Notes: generated from the sequence alone by a model not told the origin. A DNA stretch of 40,929 bases from JAWLFY01 sp964462125 (GCA_964462125.1 CAYWXT010000011.1:1-40929), one strand, 5' to 3'. Positions 24,259 through 32,133 are shown, counted from the stretch's first letter. Translations and numbers: made by a program.

Positions 24259-24907
24259 CGGTGTCGTCTCCGTAAGTGCCTTGGTTGATCCAGACCTGAA
24301 TTCCGATGTGCCCCTGTGGCGTCACCGCTTCGGTAAAGCCGTAGTCGATCTTGGCCCGCAGGGTACTCAGGGGCATCGATCCGGCGATTTGCTTTTCGCG
24401 GCGGGCCATCTCGGCCCCGCCCAGCCGGCCGGCGAGTTGGATTTTGATCCCTTTCGCTCCGGCGTCCATGGTTTGTTCGAGCGATCGTTTCATGGTGCGG
24501 CGAAAACTCGACCGTTTGGCAAGTTGTTGGGCGATGTCTTCGGCGACCAATTGGGCCTGCAATTCGGGCCGCCCGACCTCCTCGACCTTGAGGTTGATAC
24601 GGCGGCCGACCAGGTTCTGCAGTTCTGCCTGCAGGATCTCGATCTCCTGGCCCTTTTTCCCGATGATCAGCCCGGGTCGGGCGACGAACATCATCACCCG
24701 GACTTCGTCTCGGGTCCGCTCGATTTCGATGCGGTCGATCCCGGCGTTTTTGTATTGGGACTTCTTCGGGTGCTTGGTGATGAATTTCCGGATCTTGCGA
24801 TCCTCCACCAACAGCTCAGCGAAGTCCTGTTTCGACGCGTACCAGCGGCTTGTCCACCCGCGGGTGATGCCGGTCCGGAACGCGATCGGGTTGACTTTCT
24901 GGCCCAT
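24197..24907 (-). CDS. rpsC: 30S ribosomal protein S3
   Basis: S3 lines the mRNA entry channel and has helicase-like activity there. The 236-aa product starts at ATG 24907 (MGQKVNPIAFRTGITRGWTS) and has the KH domain GLIIGKKGQEIEILQAEL and the C-terminal S3 domain GAKGIKIQLAGRLGGAEMAR ... GQVWIN-like VTPQGHIGIQVWINQG. The C-terminal end (GDDTDGADAEAGQTSKKPKR) is variable, and it is this variable part that overlaps the start of rplP. An upstream in-frame start would add ten unconserved residues. Confidence 0.97.
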   Translation of the reverse strand: MGQKVNPIAFRTGITRGWTSRWYASKQDFAELLVEDRKIRKFITKHPKKSQYKNAGIDRIEIERTRDEVRVMMFVARPGLIIGKKGQEIEILQAELQNLVGRRINLKVEEVGRPELQAQLVAEDIAQQLAKRSSFRRTMKRSLEQTMDAGAKGIKIQLAGRLGGAEMARREKQIAGSMPLSTLRAKIDYGFTEAVTPQGHIGIQVWINQGTYGDDTDGADAEAGQTSKKPKRTYKR

Positions 24908-24973
24908 CGAATACGACTCGTCTCGATTTGGTAACAACTGAATTTCGGTGCTAGCCGAGATTTGATCGCCCGA

Positions 24974-25333
24974 TCAGATCTCACCGATCGGGGTCAACCC
25001 GATCCGAATATGACTGGAACGTTTCTTGATCATGAACGCCATCCCCCGAGCTCGCGGGCGAATCCGTTTGAACATCGGTCCGCCATCGATCCGCACATCG
25101 GTCACGACCAACTCTTCGATGCGGTGGCTGCGGCCGTTGTTCTGATCGGGGTCCTGCGCATTGCCGACGGCGCTGCGGATCACCTTTTCCAGCAGCCGAG
25201 CTCCCCGCTGCGGTTGGAACTTCAGGGTGTCGAGCGCTTCGTCGGCATACATACCGCGAATCAGGTCTGCCACCAGCCGCACCTTGCGGGCGCTGATACG
25301 AGCATTTCTGTGGTGGGCGTTGAATCGTGCCAT
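24974..25333 (-). CDS. rplV: 50S ribosomal protein L22
   Basis: L22 reaches into the exit tunnel, where its loop can affect macrolide action and nascent-chain stalling. The 119-aa product has HHRNARISARKVRLVADLIR, the central KVIRSAVGNAQ segment, and the tunnel hairpin region GPMFKRIRPRARGMAFMIKK. Length and place between rpsS and rpsC are normal. Confidence 0.97.
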   Translation of the reverse strand: MARFNAHHRNARISARKVRLVADLIRGMYADEALDTLKFQPQRGARLLEKVIRSAVGNAQDPDQNNGRSHRIEELVVTDVRIDGGPMFKRIRPRARGMAFMIKKRSSHIRIGLTPIGEI

Positions 25334-25345
25334 TGTCTGTCAAAC

Positions 25346-25615
25346 CTATCGCTTGCCCTTGCCGCCGTGTCCCTTGAACATCCGGGTCGGGGCGAACTCC
25401 CCGAGCTTGTGCCCGACCATGTCTTCGGTGACGTAGACCTTCACGTGTTGTCGACCGTTGTGAACCATGAAGGTCGCGTTCACAAATTCGGGAACGATCG
25501 TGCAGGCTCGGGCCCACGTCTTGATCGGTTCGGATCTTCCCGATTCGGCCTGTTGCTGGACTTTGAAGAACAGCTTCGGGTCGACGTACGGGCCTTTTTT
25601 GCTACTGCGGCTCAT
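25346..25615 (-). CDS. rpsS: 30S ribosomal protein S19
   Basis: S19 sits in the head of the small subunit next to the A site. The 89-aa product begins MSRSSKKGPYVDPKLFFKV and has the signature VPEFVNATFMVHNGRQHVKV and the closing HKLGEFAPTRMFKGHGGKGK. It follows rplB by 51 bp, a spacer holding part of a repeated sequence. Confidence 0.97.
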   Translation of the reverse strand: MSRSSKKGPYVDPKLFFKVQQQAESGRSEPIKTWARACTIVPEFVNATFMVHNGRQHVKVYVTEDMVGHKLGEFAPTRMFKGHGGKGKR

Positions 25616-25627
25616 GGAATCAATTGA

Positions 25628-25676
25628 CGGTTATGGATGCCGGTTGTCGTTATCGATGCTTGGTCGTTATCGATGC
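25628..25676. repeat. Triplicated 13-bp motif across the rplB stop codon
   Basis: Two perfect copies of TCGTTATCGATGC (25647-25659 and 25664-25676) are 17 bp apart, and a third diverged copy (CGGTTATGGATGC) lies at 25628-25640. The copy nearest the gene contains the rplB TAA stop. The spacing and position mirror the 17-bp triplication at the end of rpsQ. Confidence 0.75.
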
Positions 25677-26527
25677 AGTTTGAGCTGGCCATATCGCCGG
25701 CTTTTGCGCCGGCGGACGATCGCGCTATTACTCGGCTTGCGCCTCTGGCGGGTCGCTCCCCCTTTGGCACTTTTCCCTTGCGGGCTGACCGGATGCCGCC
25801 CGCCCTTGGTTCGCCCTTCACCGCCCCCGTGGGGGTGATCGACTGGGTTCATGACGGAGCCGCGGACATGCGGCCGTCGGCCGAGCCAGCGGGACCGTCC
25901 CGCCTTGCCCAGGCGGACGTTCATGTGGTCGCTGTTGCCAACCCGACCGATCGTCGCGCGACAGACGCTGGGGACGCGCCGCACCTCGCCACTGGGAAGC
26001 GACAACTGCGCCCAATCGGCCTCGCGGGCCATCAGCGTCGCCTGGGTTCCGGCCGAGCGGCAGAGGGTCGCTCCCCCACCGGGGCGCAGCTCGATGCAGC
26101 AGACGGTCGTTCCGAGCGGGATGCTGTTCAGCGGCATGCAATTGCCGACCACCGGCGAGGCGTCGCTGCCGTTCTCGATCCGGTCGCCCGCCTTCAGCCC
26201 AGCCGGCGCGATGACGTAGCTCTTCTCGCCATCGGCGTATTTCAGCAGCGCGATGCGGGCGGACCGGTTCGGGTCGTACTGCACCGAATCGACGGTCGCG
26301 GGGATGCCGTCCTTGACGCGGCGGAAGTCGATCACGCGGTACATCCGCTTGTGTCCCCCGCCGCGGTGTCGGGCGGTGATCTTGCCTTGGTTGTTCCGCC
26401 CGCCGGTGCGACGCTTGGGACGCAGCAGACTTCGTTCCGGCTTGTAGCCTGGGGTCAAATCGCCGAAGTCACTGACCGACGCATTGCGTCGACCGGCGCT
26501 GGTCGGCTTGTAAATTCGAATGCCCAT
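25667..26527 (-). CDS. rplB: 50S ribosomal protein L2
   Basis: L2 is needed for subunit joining and peptidyl-transferase activity. The 286-aa product starts at ATG 26527 (MGIRIYKPTSAGRRN) and has the RNA-binding OB part (ARHRGGGHKRMYRVIDFRR, VQYDPNRSARIALL), the SH3-like part (GGGATLCRSAGTQATLMARE) and the signature SVMNPVDHPHGGGEGRTKGG with the important histidine. The end GGATRQRRKPSNSAIVRRRK is typical. Longer frames upstream give no family residues. Confidence 0.98.
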   Translation of the reverse strand: MGIRIYKPTSAGRRNASVSDFGDLTPGYKPERSLLRPKRRTGGRNNQGKITARHRGGGHKRMYRVIDFRRVKDGIPATVDSVQYDPNRSARIALLKYADGEKSYVIAPAGLKAGDRIENGSDASPVVGNCMPLNSIPLGTTVCCIELRPGGGATLCRSAGTQATLMAREADWAQLSLPSGEVRRVPSVCRATIGRVGNSDHMNVRLGKAGRSRWLGRRPHVRGSVMNPVDHPHGGGEGRTKGGRHPVSPQGKSAKGGATRQRRKPSNSAIVRRRKSRRYGQLKLHR

Positions 26528-26538
26528 GGACGCGTTCC

Positions 26539-26862
26539 TTAGAAGAAGTCGATGCGGTGTTCGGGATCGAGCTGCACGATCGCCTTCTTCCAATCACTGG
26601 TCCGCCCGAAGCGGAACCGGAAGCGGCGAAGCTTCCCTTTTCGGTTTTGCGTCCGCACCTTGGCGACCTTGACGCTGAACAGTTCTTCCACCGCCTTTTT
26701 GACGTCAAGCTTGGTCGCTTGACGATGGATCTCAAAGGCGTACTGGTTATTTCGCGACGCGCGGTGCACGCCCTTCTCGGTCACCAGCGGCCGCAGCAGC
26801 ACCTGGTGCGGTTCCAAACCGATCTTGGCCCCGGACGGTTCGGGTGGTTGGATGCGTGTCAT
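26539..26862 (-). CDS. rplW: 50S ribosomal protein L23
   Basis: L23 forms the main docking site for trigger factor and SRP at the tunnel exit. The 107-aa product has an extra proline-rich N-terminal stretch (TRIQPPEPSGAKIGLEPHQ) before the core LRPLVTEKGVHRASRNNQYA, FEIHRQATKLDVKKAVEELF and KVRTQNRKGKLRR. Its ATG overlaps the rplD TGA (ATGA), indicating coupled translation. Confidence 0.97.
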   Translation of the reverse strand: MTRIQPPEPSGAKIGLEPHQVLLRPLVTEKGVHRASRNNQYAFEIHRQATKLDVKKAVEELFSVKVAKVRTQNRKGKLRRFRFRFGRTSDWKKAIVQLDPEHRIDFF

Positions 26863-27539
26863 TGTGTTTCCATCTCCCCTGGATCCGTTGCGTTCTCTGC
26901 CTGGCGGTTGGCGGCAAAGCTTCCGTCCTTGATCCGATCGAGGGCCTCGCGTGTCACCAGCACTCGCTTGGGCTTGAGCACCGAGAGGGCATTGAGCTCT
27001 CGCACCGGCTGGACCGCGACACCCCCGAGATTGCGGCTGCTTTTGAACACCGTGGTGTCCAGCTCGGCGGTGGCGATCAGGGTCGTTGCGCCATCGAGCC
27101 CCAATGCCTGCAGGACCGCGGCCATCTGTTTCGTTTTCGGCTCGGCAAACTCGAGCCGGTCGACGACCACGATTTCTCCGTCATCGATTCGGGATCGAAT
27201 CGCCATTCGGGTCGCCAGTTTGATCGCTTTCTTCGGGAGCCGGTAGCTGTAATCTCGCGGCTTGACCGTCCGGGCGACGCCGCCACCGCGGCGGATGTTT
27301 GTCCGCTTGCTGCCAGCCCGGGCGTTCCCGGTCCCCTTTTGCCGGTAGAGCTTCTTGGTCGTCGCAGCGACCTCGCCTCGTGTGCGGGTATGATGGGACC
27401 CTTGACGCTGGTTCGTCTGGTACATCACGACCGCATCGTGCAGGAGCTGCTTGCAGACCCGGTCGGCAATCTGCTCCGTGTCGATTTCATAGGTCCCGAC
27501 TTCGCCGCCGGAGGTATCGTAAACCGTCAACGTTGCCAT
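26859..27539 (-). CDS. rplD: 50S ribosomal protein L4
   Basis: L4 lines the exit tunnel and, in E. coli, represses the S10 operon through the leader. The 226-aa product starts at ATG 27539 (MATLTVYDTSGGEVGTYEI) and has the loop segment RTRGEVAATTKKLYRQKGTG, GNARAGSKRTNIRRGGGVA, PRDYSYRLPKKAIKLATRMA and the core end ALDRIKDG. It starts 8 bp after rplC and overlaps rplW by 4 bp. Confidence 0.97.
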   Translation of the reverse strand: MATLTVYDTSGGEVGTYEIDTEQIADRVCKQLLHDAVVMYQTNQRQGSHHTRTRGEVAATTKKLYRQKGTGNARAGSKRTNIRRGGGVARTVKPRDYSYRLPKKAIKLATRMAIRSRIDDGEIVVVDRLEFAEPKTKQMAAVLQALGLDGATTLIATAELDTTVFKSSRNLGGVAVQPVRELNALSVLKPKRVLVTREALDRIKDGSFAANRQAENATDPGEMETQ

Positions 27540-27547
27540 CACTTGCC

Positions 27548-28234
27548 TCAACCGACTTTGTTCGTTTCGCGGACGGCGACAAATCCGCCATTGGGCCCAG
27601 GGACAGCCCCCTTGATCAACAGCAACCCGTTCTCTTGGTCGACCCGAACCAATTGCAGATTGCGGGTGGTCATCCGAGCGTTGCCGTACTGGCCCGCCAT
27701 TTTCTTGCCTTTGAAAACGCGGCTCGGCGAGGCGCTGTGCCCGGTACCACCGGCGTGGCGATGGACCTTTTGGACCCCGTGGGTGGCACGCTGGCCGTGA
27801 AAGTTATGCCGTTTCATGACCCCCGCAAAGCCTCGGCCTTTGCTGGTGCCGACGACATCGACGCGTCCGACCTCTTGGAACTGAGCCACGGTGACGGTCG
27901 CCCCGACGGTCAAATCGGACTCACCCCGAAACTCGCGGACGAACCGCTGCGGCTCGCAATCGGCCTTCGGCACCGCTTCAACGCCCGCGGCGGCGAGTTT
28001 CTTCGCACGCTTGCTGTCGAGCTTGGCGACATGCCCCCGTTCACTCCGAGTAGCGAGTCGCCGCGGCTTGTCCTCAAAACCCAACTGAACGGCTTGGTAG
28101 CCGTCGCGATCCAGGCTGCGAACCTGCAGGACGGAACAGGGCCCAGCCTTGATGACGGTCACCGGGAGAACGGTTCCGTCCTCCAGGTAAACCTGGGTCA
28201 TCCCGACTTTACGGCCAAGAATTGATGGTGACAT
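27548..28234 (-). CDS. rplC: 50S ribosomal protein L3
   Basis: L3 is an early-assembly protein reaching towards the peptidyl-transferase centre. The 228-aa product starts at ATG 28234 (MSPSILGRKVGMTQVYLEDG) with GGGGTGA about 9 nt upstream, and has GTSKGRGFAGVMKRHNFHGQ, the RATHGVQKVHRHAGG loop and the closing RMTTRNLQLVRVDQENGLLL. It is unusually far (257 bp) from rpsJ, suggesting an internal signal in that spacer. Confidence 0.97.
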   Translation of the reverse strand: MSPSILGRKVGMTQVYLEDGTVLPVTVIKAGPCSVLQVRSLDRDGYQAVQLGFEDKPRRLATRSERGHVAKLDSKRAKKLAAAGVEAVPKADCEPQRFVREFRGESDLTVGATVTVAQFQEVGRVDVVGTSKGRGFAGVMKRHNFHGQRATHGVQKVHRHAGGTGHSASPSRVFKGKKMAGQYGNARMTTRNLQLVRVDQENGLLLIKGAVPGPNGGFVAVRETNKVG

Positions 28235-28491
28235 ACGCCAATTCACCCCAGGCTACCCTGGGGCGTCCGTCATTTCGTGTGGGTTTCAAGGGCCGCCGAC
28301 CCGAACCACTGACCCAAAAAAGGGGTCGCGTTATCGAGCCGACTTCCGTTCATCCGGAAACCGGTCGCCTCACTGGAGTGCGAACCAAATCCCGCCAACC
28401 GAGGCTGAGAGTCGACAGGCGGGGCTGCCAAACGAGGCACCCCACCGAAAGCACGCGGGCCGACTCCGGGATTTCAGATCTATGCCAATCG
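28235..28491 (-). other. Long rplC-rpsJ spacer with GACCC-A6-GGGGTC palindrome
   Basis: This 257-bp spacer interrupts an otherwise tight operon and contains no family-like frame. It holds a small palindrome at 28311-28327 (GACCCAAAAAAGGGGTC); read on the minus strand it is a 5-bp stem with a T6 loop. The AAAAAAGGGGTC half matches the outer arm of the long palindromes at 11249 and 36161, so it may be a remnant of that repeat family or a weak attenuator. Confidence 0.45.
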
Positions 28492-28818
28492 CTAGCGTGC
28501 GGACGCCTTGATCTTGATGTCCACGCCAGCAGGCAGGCTCAGCTTGTTCAATGCTTCGATCGTCTTGGCCGTAGCCTGGACAATATCAATCAATCGCTTG
28601 TGGGTGCGGATCTCGTATTGCTGCCGCGCCTTTTTGTTCACGAACGGCCCCGACAGGACCGTATAGCGCTCGATCCGCGTCGGCAACGGGATCGGCCCGT
28701 GCACCTCGCTATGGGTCCGCTTCACCGTGTCGACGATCTCCTGAGCGCTCTGGTCCAGCACGGAATGATCGTATGCTTCCATACGAATCCGAATGACTTC
28801 GCTTGATCCGGCTGACAC
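28492..28818 (-). CDS. rpsJ: 30S ribosomal protein S10
   Basis: S10 is a small-subunit head protein that also joins NusB in antitermination complexes. The 108-aa product shows SEVIRIRMEAYDHSVLDQSA, VHGPIPLPTRIERYTVLSGP and KKARQQYEIRTHKRLIDIV, with the end LSLPAGVDIKIKASAR. The start is GTG 28818 (MSAGSSEVIRIRM); a farther GTG at 28857 would give a non-family N-terminus. It is the first gene of the cluster, 105 nt after the -10 of a good promoter. Confidence 0.96.
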   Translation of the reverse strand: MSAGSSEVIRIRMEAYDHSVLDQSAQEIVDTVKRTHSEVHGPIPLPTRIERYTVLSGPFVNKKARQQYEIRTHKRLIDIVQATAKTIEALNKLSLPAGVDIKIKASAR

Positions 28819-28860
28819 GATAGAGATGACCCGAAGACCGATGACAATACTGAACACACG

Positions 28861-28907
28861 ACCTGGAACGCCCCGCCACTCCCAGGGAGCGGCGGGTGTT
28901 TTCAGGT
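28861..28907 (-). promoter_or_regulatory. Leader hairpin upstream of rpsJ
   Basis: The transcribed leader forms a strong stem: CCCGCC-G-CTCC pairs with GGAG-T-GGCGGG (28872-28896), extended at the base by ACCTG/CAGGT. It lies between the promoter and rpsJ, where L4-type autoregulation acts in E. coli. There is no T-run directly after it. A regulatory role is inferred from position only. Confidence 0.5.
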
Positions 28908-28922
28908 CACCGGAAGGCGGAA

Positions 28923-28951
28923 AATGTACGGGGCTGGTCGAAAGGCGTCAA
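28923..28951 (-). promoter_or_regulatory. Sigma-70-type promoter of the S10-spc cluster
   Basis: On the minus strand the -35 is TTGACG (28946-28951), the spacer is exactly 17 bp, and the -10 is TACATT (28923-28928). This is five of six and four of six consensus bases. It stands about 105 bp before the rpsJ start with the leader hairpin between. It is the clearest promoter in the window. Confidence 0.7.
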
Positions 28952-29037
28952 CGGCTTTTGAACGTTTCGTGAAAATTCTTTTGCGTTCATAATGGGGACC
29001 GAGTTGTTGGTTGCCCCGCCGCTGGAGGCCCGCTTCG

Positions 29038-29487
29038 ATGTCCGACGTTCGCCTCCCCCCGCCTCTGTCGATGACCAGCCGCGGAATTGCGCTGCTGCTG
29101 GCCGCCGCCCCGCTGCTGTTGCTGGGCGTCGCCAGCCAACTGCAGCCGAGTGATTCCGGGCTAGGCACCCACCAGCAACTGGGGTTGCCACCGTGCACGC
29201 TGCGGGTGTTGACCGGCATTCGCTGTCCCGCCTGCGGCATGACAACCTCCTGGACCCATTTTGCCCAAGGGGACTGGGGACAGAGCATCGCAGTGCAGCC
29301 CGGCGGTTTTCTATTGGCCCTGTACGGCTTGGCGTGGAGCGTTACGGCGGGTCGGGTCGGCCTCTCGGGGACGATGGCGACGTGGGCGGCCCAGCGTCGA
29401 TTGGGGATCGGTTTGGTCGCCATCGGGGTTGTCGTGCTTGTCGACTGGGGCCGCGACGTGTGGGGAATCAGCTCGTTTGGGGGCTGA
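29038..29487 (+). CDS. DUF2752 family membrane protein
   Basis: The 149-aa protein matches DUF2752: C53, then the motif GIRCPACGMTTSW with C63 and C66, followed by HFAQGD. Hydrophobic segments lie at about residues 17-34, 90-110 and 125-142. The family is found in many planctomycetes and Bacteroidetes; its function is unknown. ATG 29038 is chosen because GGAGG lies 9 nt upstream; a farther frame start would sit upstream of this site. It is transcribed divergently from the S10 cluster, the two starts being about 220 bp apart. Confidence 0.85.
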   Translation: MSDVRLPPPLSMTSRGIALLLAAAPLLLLGVASQLQPSDSGLGTHQQLGLPPCTLRVLTGIRCPACGMTTSWTHFAQGDWGQSIAVQPGGFLLALYGLAWSVTAGRVGLSGTMATWAAQRRLGIGLVAIGVVVLVDWGRDVWGISSFGG

Positions 29488-29750
29488 GCTCTCCCTGGAG
29501 CGGGGCTTGCCATGCGTTGCCCGTTGCTGACCGGGCAGGCGTCATGGCGAGAAGCGGAGCGATACGGAGCTGGGGGGAGGCGCGAAGTCTCTGCGAGTTC
29601 AGCGACGAAGGCCCGCGGGGGGGGGCTGGGAAATCGGTGTGGTGCAGGGGCGGGAAAAAAGGCTAGTCTCCGCGCCGCTGGCCTCGAGTTGACGTCGCCC
29701 GCCGGCCGCTCGACGACCCCACCTTCGACCGTGCGAAAGGATTCGCTCCG

Positions 29751-30506
29751 ATGTCCCGACCGTTTGCCCGCCCCCCCGTGCCAGCTGCCGCTGCGCCAGT
29801 GAGCCGCATCGCCAGCCCGCGCCGCATCGCCAGCCCGTGCCCTACCGTCAGGCTAGCACGTCTTGTACCGGCCGTGGTCGGCGTGATTCTTGTCGCCCTC
29901 GTGTTGGCGACCCAATCTGGCTGCTTGGGACTGGTGGCCAACCTTGCCCACGCGGTCGGTGCCGACAAGGTGCCTGCGGAGTACAAGGGGCTGAGCGAAC
30001 AGAAGGTGGCGATCGTGACCTTTTCAGACGCCAGCCCCTTTGGGGAAGACCGATCGGCGCGGTCGCTGAGCGATTCGATTACGGAGATCTTGGACCGGGA
30101 GGTGAAGGAGATCGAGATCGTTCGGTCGGAAGAGATTGACGACTGGCGCGACCGCAACGGCTGGGATCAGGCCGATTTCCTGGCGATCGGCAAGGGAGTC
30201 GATGCGACCAAGGTGCTGGCGATCGAGCTTTCCGGGTTGCGGCTGCGGGAAGGGCCGAACTTGTATCGGGGCCATGCCGACGTGTCCTTGGAGGTGATCG
30301 ACGTGGCGACCGGCGCACGGGAGTATCGCAAATCGCTCGACGATTTCACCTTTCCCCGTAACGCCGCCCAGGACTCCGGCAACATGACGGAGTCGAAATT
30401 CCGTCGCATCTATTTGGGAATACTGGCCCGCCAGGTCGCGAGGCTGTTCCACCCGTATGACCTGAATGAAGACTTTGCGTTGGACGGCAAGTTTGCAAGT
30501 TTTTGA
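29751..30506 (+). CDS. Putative lipoprotein of unknown function
   Basis: The 251-aa product has a basic N-terminus, a hydrophobic segment (about 38-55) and a lipobox-like ATQSGC with the cysteine as candidate lipidation site; glutamine at -3 is unusual. The mature part has alternating strands (QKVAIVTFSDASPFG, AIELSGLRLREG, HADVSLEVIDVATGAREYRK) resembling periplasmic lipoproteins that assess curli-like or GNA1162-type folds, but I cannot name the family. AAAGG precedes the ATG. The N-terminal segment contains an 18-bp tandem duplication (SRIASP/RRIASP). A 263-bp gap without a recognised gene separates it from the DUF2752 gene. Confidence 0.75.
   Translation: MSRPFARPPVPAAAAPVSRIASPRRIASPCPTVRLARLVPAVVGVILVALVLATQSGCLGLVANLAHAVGADKVPAEYKGLSEQKVAIVTFSDASPFGEDRSARSLSDSITEILDREVKEIEIVRSEEIDDWRDRNGWDQADFLAIGKGVDATKVLAIELSGLRLREGPNLYRGHADVSLEVIDVATGAREYRKSLDDFTFPRNAAQDSGNMTESKFRRIYLGILARQVARLFHPYDLNEDFALDGKFASF
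29803..29838 (+). repeat. 18-bp tandem duplication within the lipoprotein N-terminus
   Basis: Two adjacent copies of GCCGCATCGCCAGCCCGC (last base T in the second) encode the repeated RIASP before the hydrophobic segment. The duplication keeps frame and lengthens the signal-peptide n-region. Confidence 0.8.
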
Positions 30507-30513
30507 CCTGCGC

Positions 30514-30534
30514 CGAACCCTAACGCTAGGTTCG
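30514..30534. terminator. Possible bidirectional terminator hairpin
   Basis: Arms CGAACC and GGTTCG, with two further pairs past a one-base bulge, form a hairpin in the 49-bp gap between two convergent genes. Neither side has a good T-run, so its strength as an intrinsic terminator is doubtful. Confidence 0.35.
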
Positions 30535-30555
30535 TCACCTGCGAGGCGGCACCGC

Positions 30556-32133
30556 TCAGGGGCTGGCCTCCGGCGGGGCGACCGCAGTGACCGGCAACTC
30601 CGCCGGTTCAACGTCCGCGTCGACCTCTGGCTCGGCCTCCTCCAATTGGTCGCCGGCCAAGGCTTCAAGGATAGCGAGCTGATCCTCGATCGCTTCGATG
30701 AACTTCTCACGGTCTTCCAAAACCTCGTCATTCATTGAAGTGACCACCGACTCCATCTGGGCAATCCAATTCCGGATCAGGGGCTGATCGGCCTCCTCCA
30801 CCGCGGCCAGCAAACCGCCCGGCTGACTCGGGACGCCTGCCTTGGCAGAGCCGGTCGCGGCTAGGTGCACCTGTTGCATGATGAGGTTCAGGTGTCGGCG
30901 GGAGGCGAGCACTTCGGGCGGCTGTGGTTTGACCTCGGGTTCCCCCCTGCTCCCTGGCATGTAGTCGTCCAAGGCTTCGTCCATCATTTCACCGCCGTAG
31001 TCACCCAAGTCTCCCATGTCCTCCATCTCCTCGCTCGCTCCCGTGTAGTCGCCATCGCCCCGTCCGGTCGAGCGGCGTTCGGTCGAAGGCCGCAACACCT
31101 CGCGTGGAGCGGGAGGTTGGTCATTGTCTGATTTCGGCGGGTCGAACGATTGGAGCCGCGTCAGTTCCGACTCGAAAACACGCAACACGCGGGCCGACCA
31201 TTTGTCGAGCACCAGCGCCGGGGCATCAACATTGCCAGTCAGGGCCTCCTGCATGCCGGCGATGCGGGCGGCGGAATGGAAGGCGATCAGGTCGGGGCTA
31301 TCCGAAGCGGTGCTGATCGATACCAGCTTCGTCGCCAGGTCCTGGTCGTCGGTTCCACGGAGCAGTCCCAACAGATCGACGGCGAAGCGTTGCAGGTACG
31401 CATGCGCCTCGGGAGAGCGGTGGGTGGGGGTGGGACTGTCGAGCAATTCCGTCATCTCGGCGACGATTCCCTGGCTGACTTCGTCGCTCAGTTGGTCGAA
31501 ACCGAAGCTGACCTGCCGGTGGACACCCTGCAGGGCCGCGGCCCGGACCCCGTCATCGTTCCCCTCATCGCTGTAGAGCTGGAGGAGATCGTTCACGATT
31601 TGGGAGCTAATCTTCGGCGGCTGATTGGCACCTGAAGATCCCATGTCGAGCTGGGCCAGAACGAGCGTGGCACCGATTCGGGCCGGAGGGTGATAATTCC
31701 CTTCGGCGACCTCTTTCATCGCCCCATAGATCCCGGGAGCCAGTGTGCTTTGTGCCGGATAGTTGGCGCGCTGTGCGGTTTTCAGGCTATTGACCAACGC
31801 GCTGGTCAACTCGGAGATCTCGCCCGCAGCCTCCGGATCGGTGATCCGCGCCGGGACATAGATTCGCACATACCCCAGTGCGTAGTTCCGTTCGTCGAAT
31901 CCGTCGGGATCGCGCGTGGTCGCGTAACGCCGCAGGGCCGTCTGCATTCGCTTGACCATCCGTTCGTCTTTCAGCCTCGGGTCGAGCTCCTTCACCTCGT
32001 ACTCCGGCTGCTGGCCCGAGGCGGTCACTGCGAACGCTGCGACGATCCCGCCGGCCAGAAAGCCAGCCAACAGGCCCCAAGCGGTTCGACGCCGGGCGTC
32101 ACGATCGGATGAGATTGCCGTGTGAGAACGCAT
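30556..32133 (-). CDS. Secreted or anchored helical protein of unknown function
   Basis: The 525-aa product has an uncleaved or cleavable signal segment (about residues 18-40, GLLAGFLAGGIVAAFAVTA), then a helical domain (about 50-330; KDERMVKRMQTALRRYATTR, ALVNSLKTAQRANYP, GVRAAALQGVHRQVSFGF) reminiscent of HEAT/ARM repeats. A low-complexity acidic and glycine stretch (about 360-400; EEMEDMGDLGDYGGEMMDEA) follows, then a second helical region, ending in a Glu/Pro-rich tail. I recognise no enzyme motif. It seems to be a planctomycete-specific protein. It converges on the lipoprotein gene and is divergent from the SprT-like gene. Confidence 0.8.
   Translation of the reverse strand: MRSHTAISSDRDARRRTAWGLLAGFLAGGIVAAFAVTASGQQPEYEVKELDPRLKDERMVKRMQTALRRYATTRDPDGFDERNYALGYVRIYVPARITDPEAAGEISELTSALVNSLKTAQRANYPAQSTLAPGIYGAMKEVAEGNYHPPARIGATLVLAQLDMGSSGANQPPKISSQIVNDLLQLYSDEGNDDGVRAAALQGVHRQVSFGFDQLSDEVSQGIVAEMTELLDSPTPTHRSPEAHAYLQRFAVDLLGLLRGTDDQDLATKLVSISTASDSPDLIAFHSAARIAGMQEALTGNVDAPALVLDKWSARVLRVFESELTRLQSFDPPKSDNDQPPAPREVLRPSTERRSTGRGDGDYTGASEEMEDMGDLGDYGGEMMDEALDDYMPGSRGEPEVKPQPPEVLASRRHLNLIMQQVHLAATGSAKAGVPSQPGGLLAAVEEADQPLIRNWIAQMESVVTSMNDEVLEDREKFIEAIEDQLAILEALAGDQLEEAEPEVDADVEPAELPVTAVAPPEASP

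Noticed and set aside
20318..28225. Long open frames on the plus strand opposite the ribosomal genes (up to about 380 codons)
   Set aside because: They mirror conserved ribosomal genes codon by codon, match no family, and are expected from high-GC coding DNA.
28958..28993. TTGAAC ... CATAAT as promoter for the DUF2752 gene
   Set aside because: The spacer is 24 bp, outside the functional range, and no better -35 is visible.
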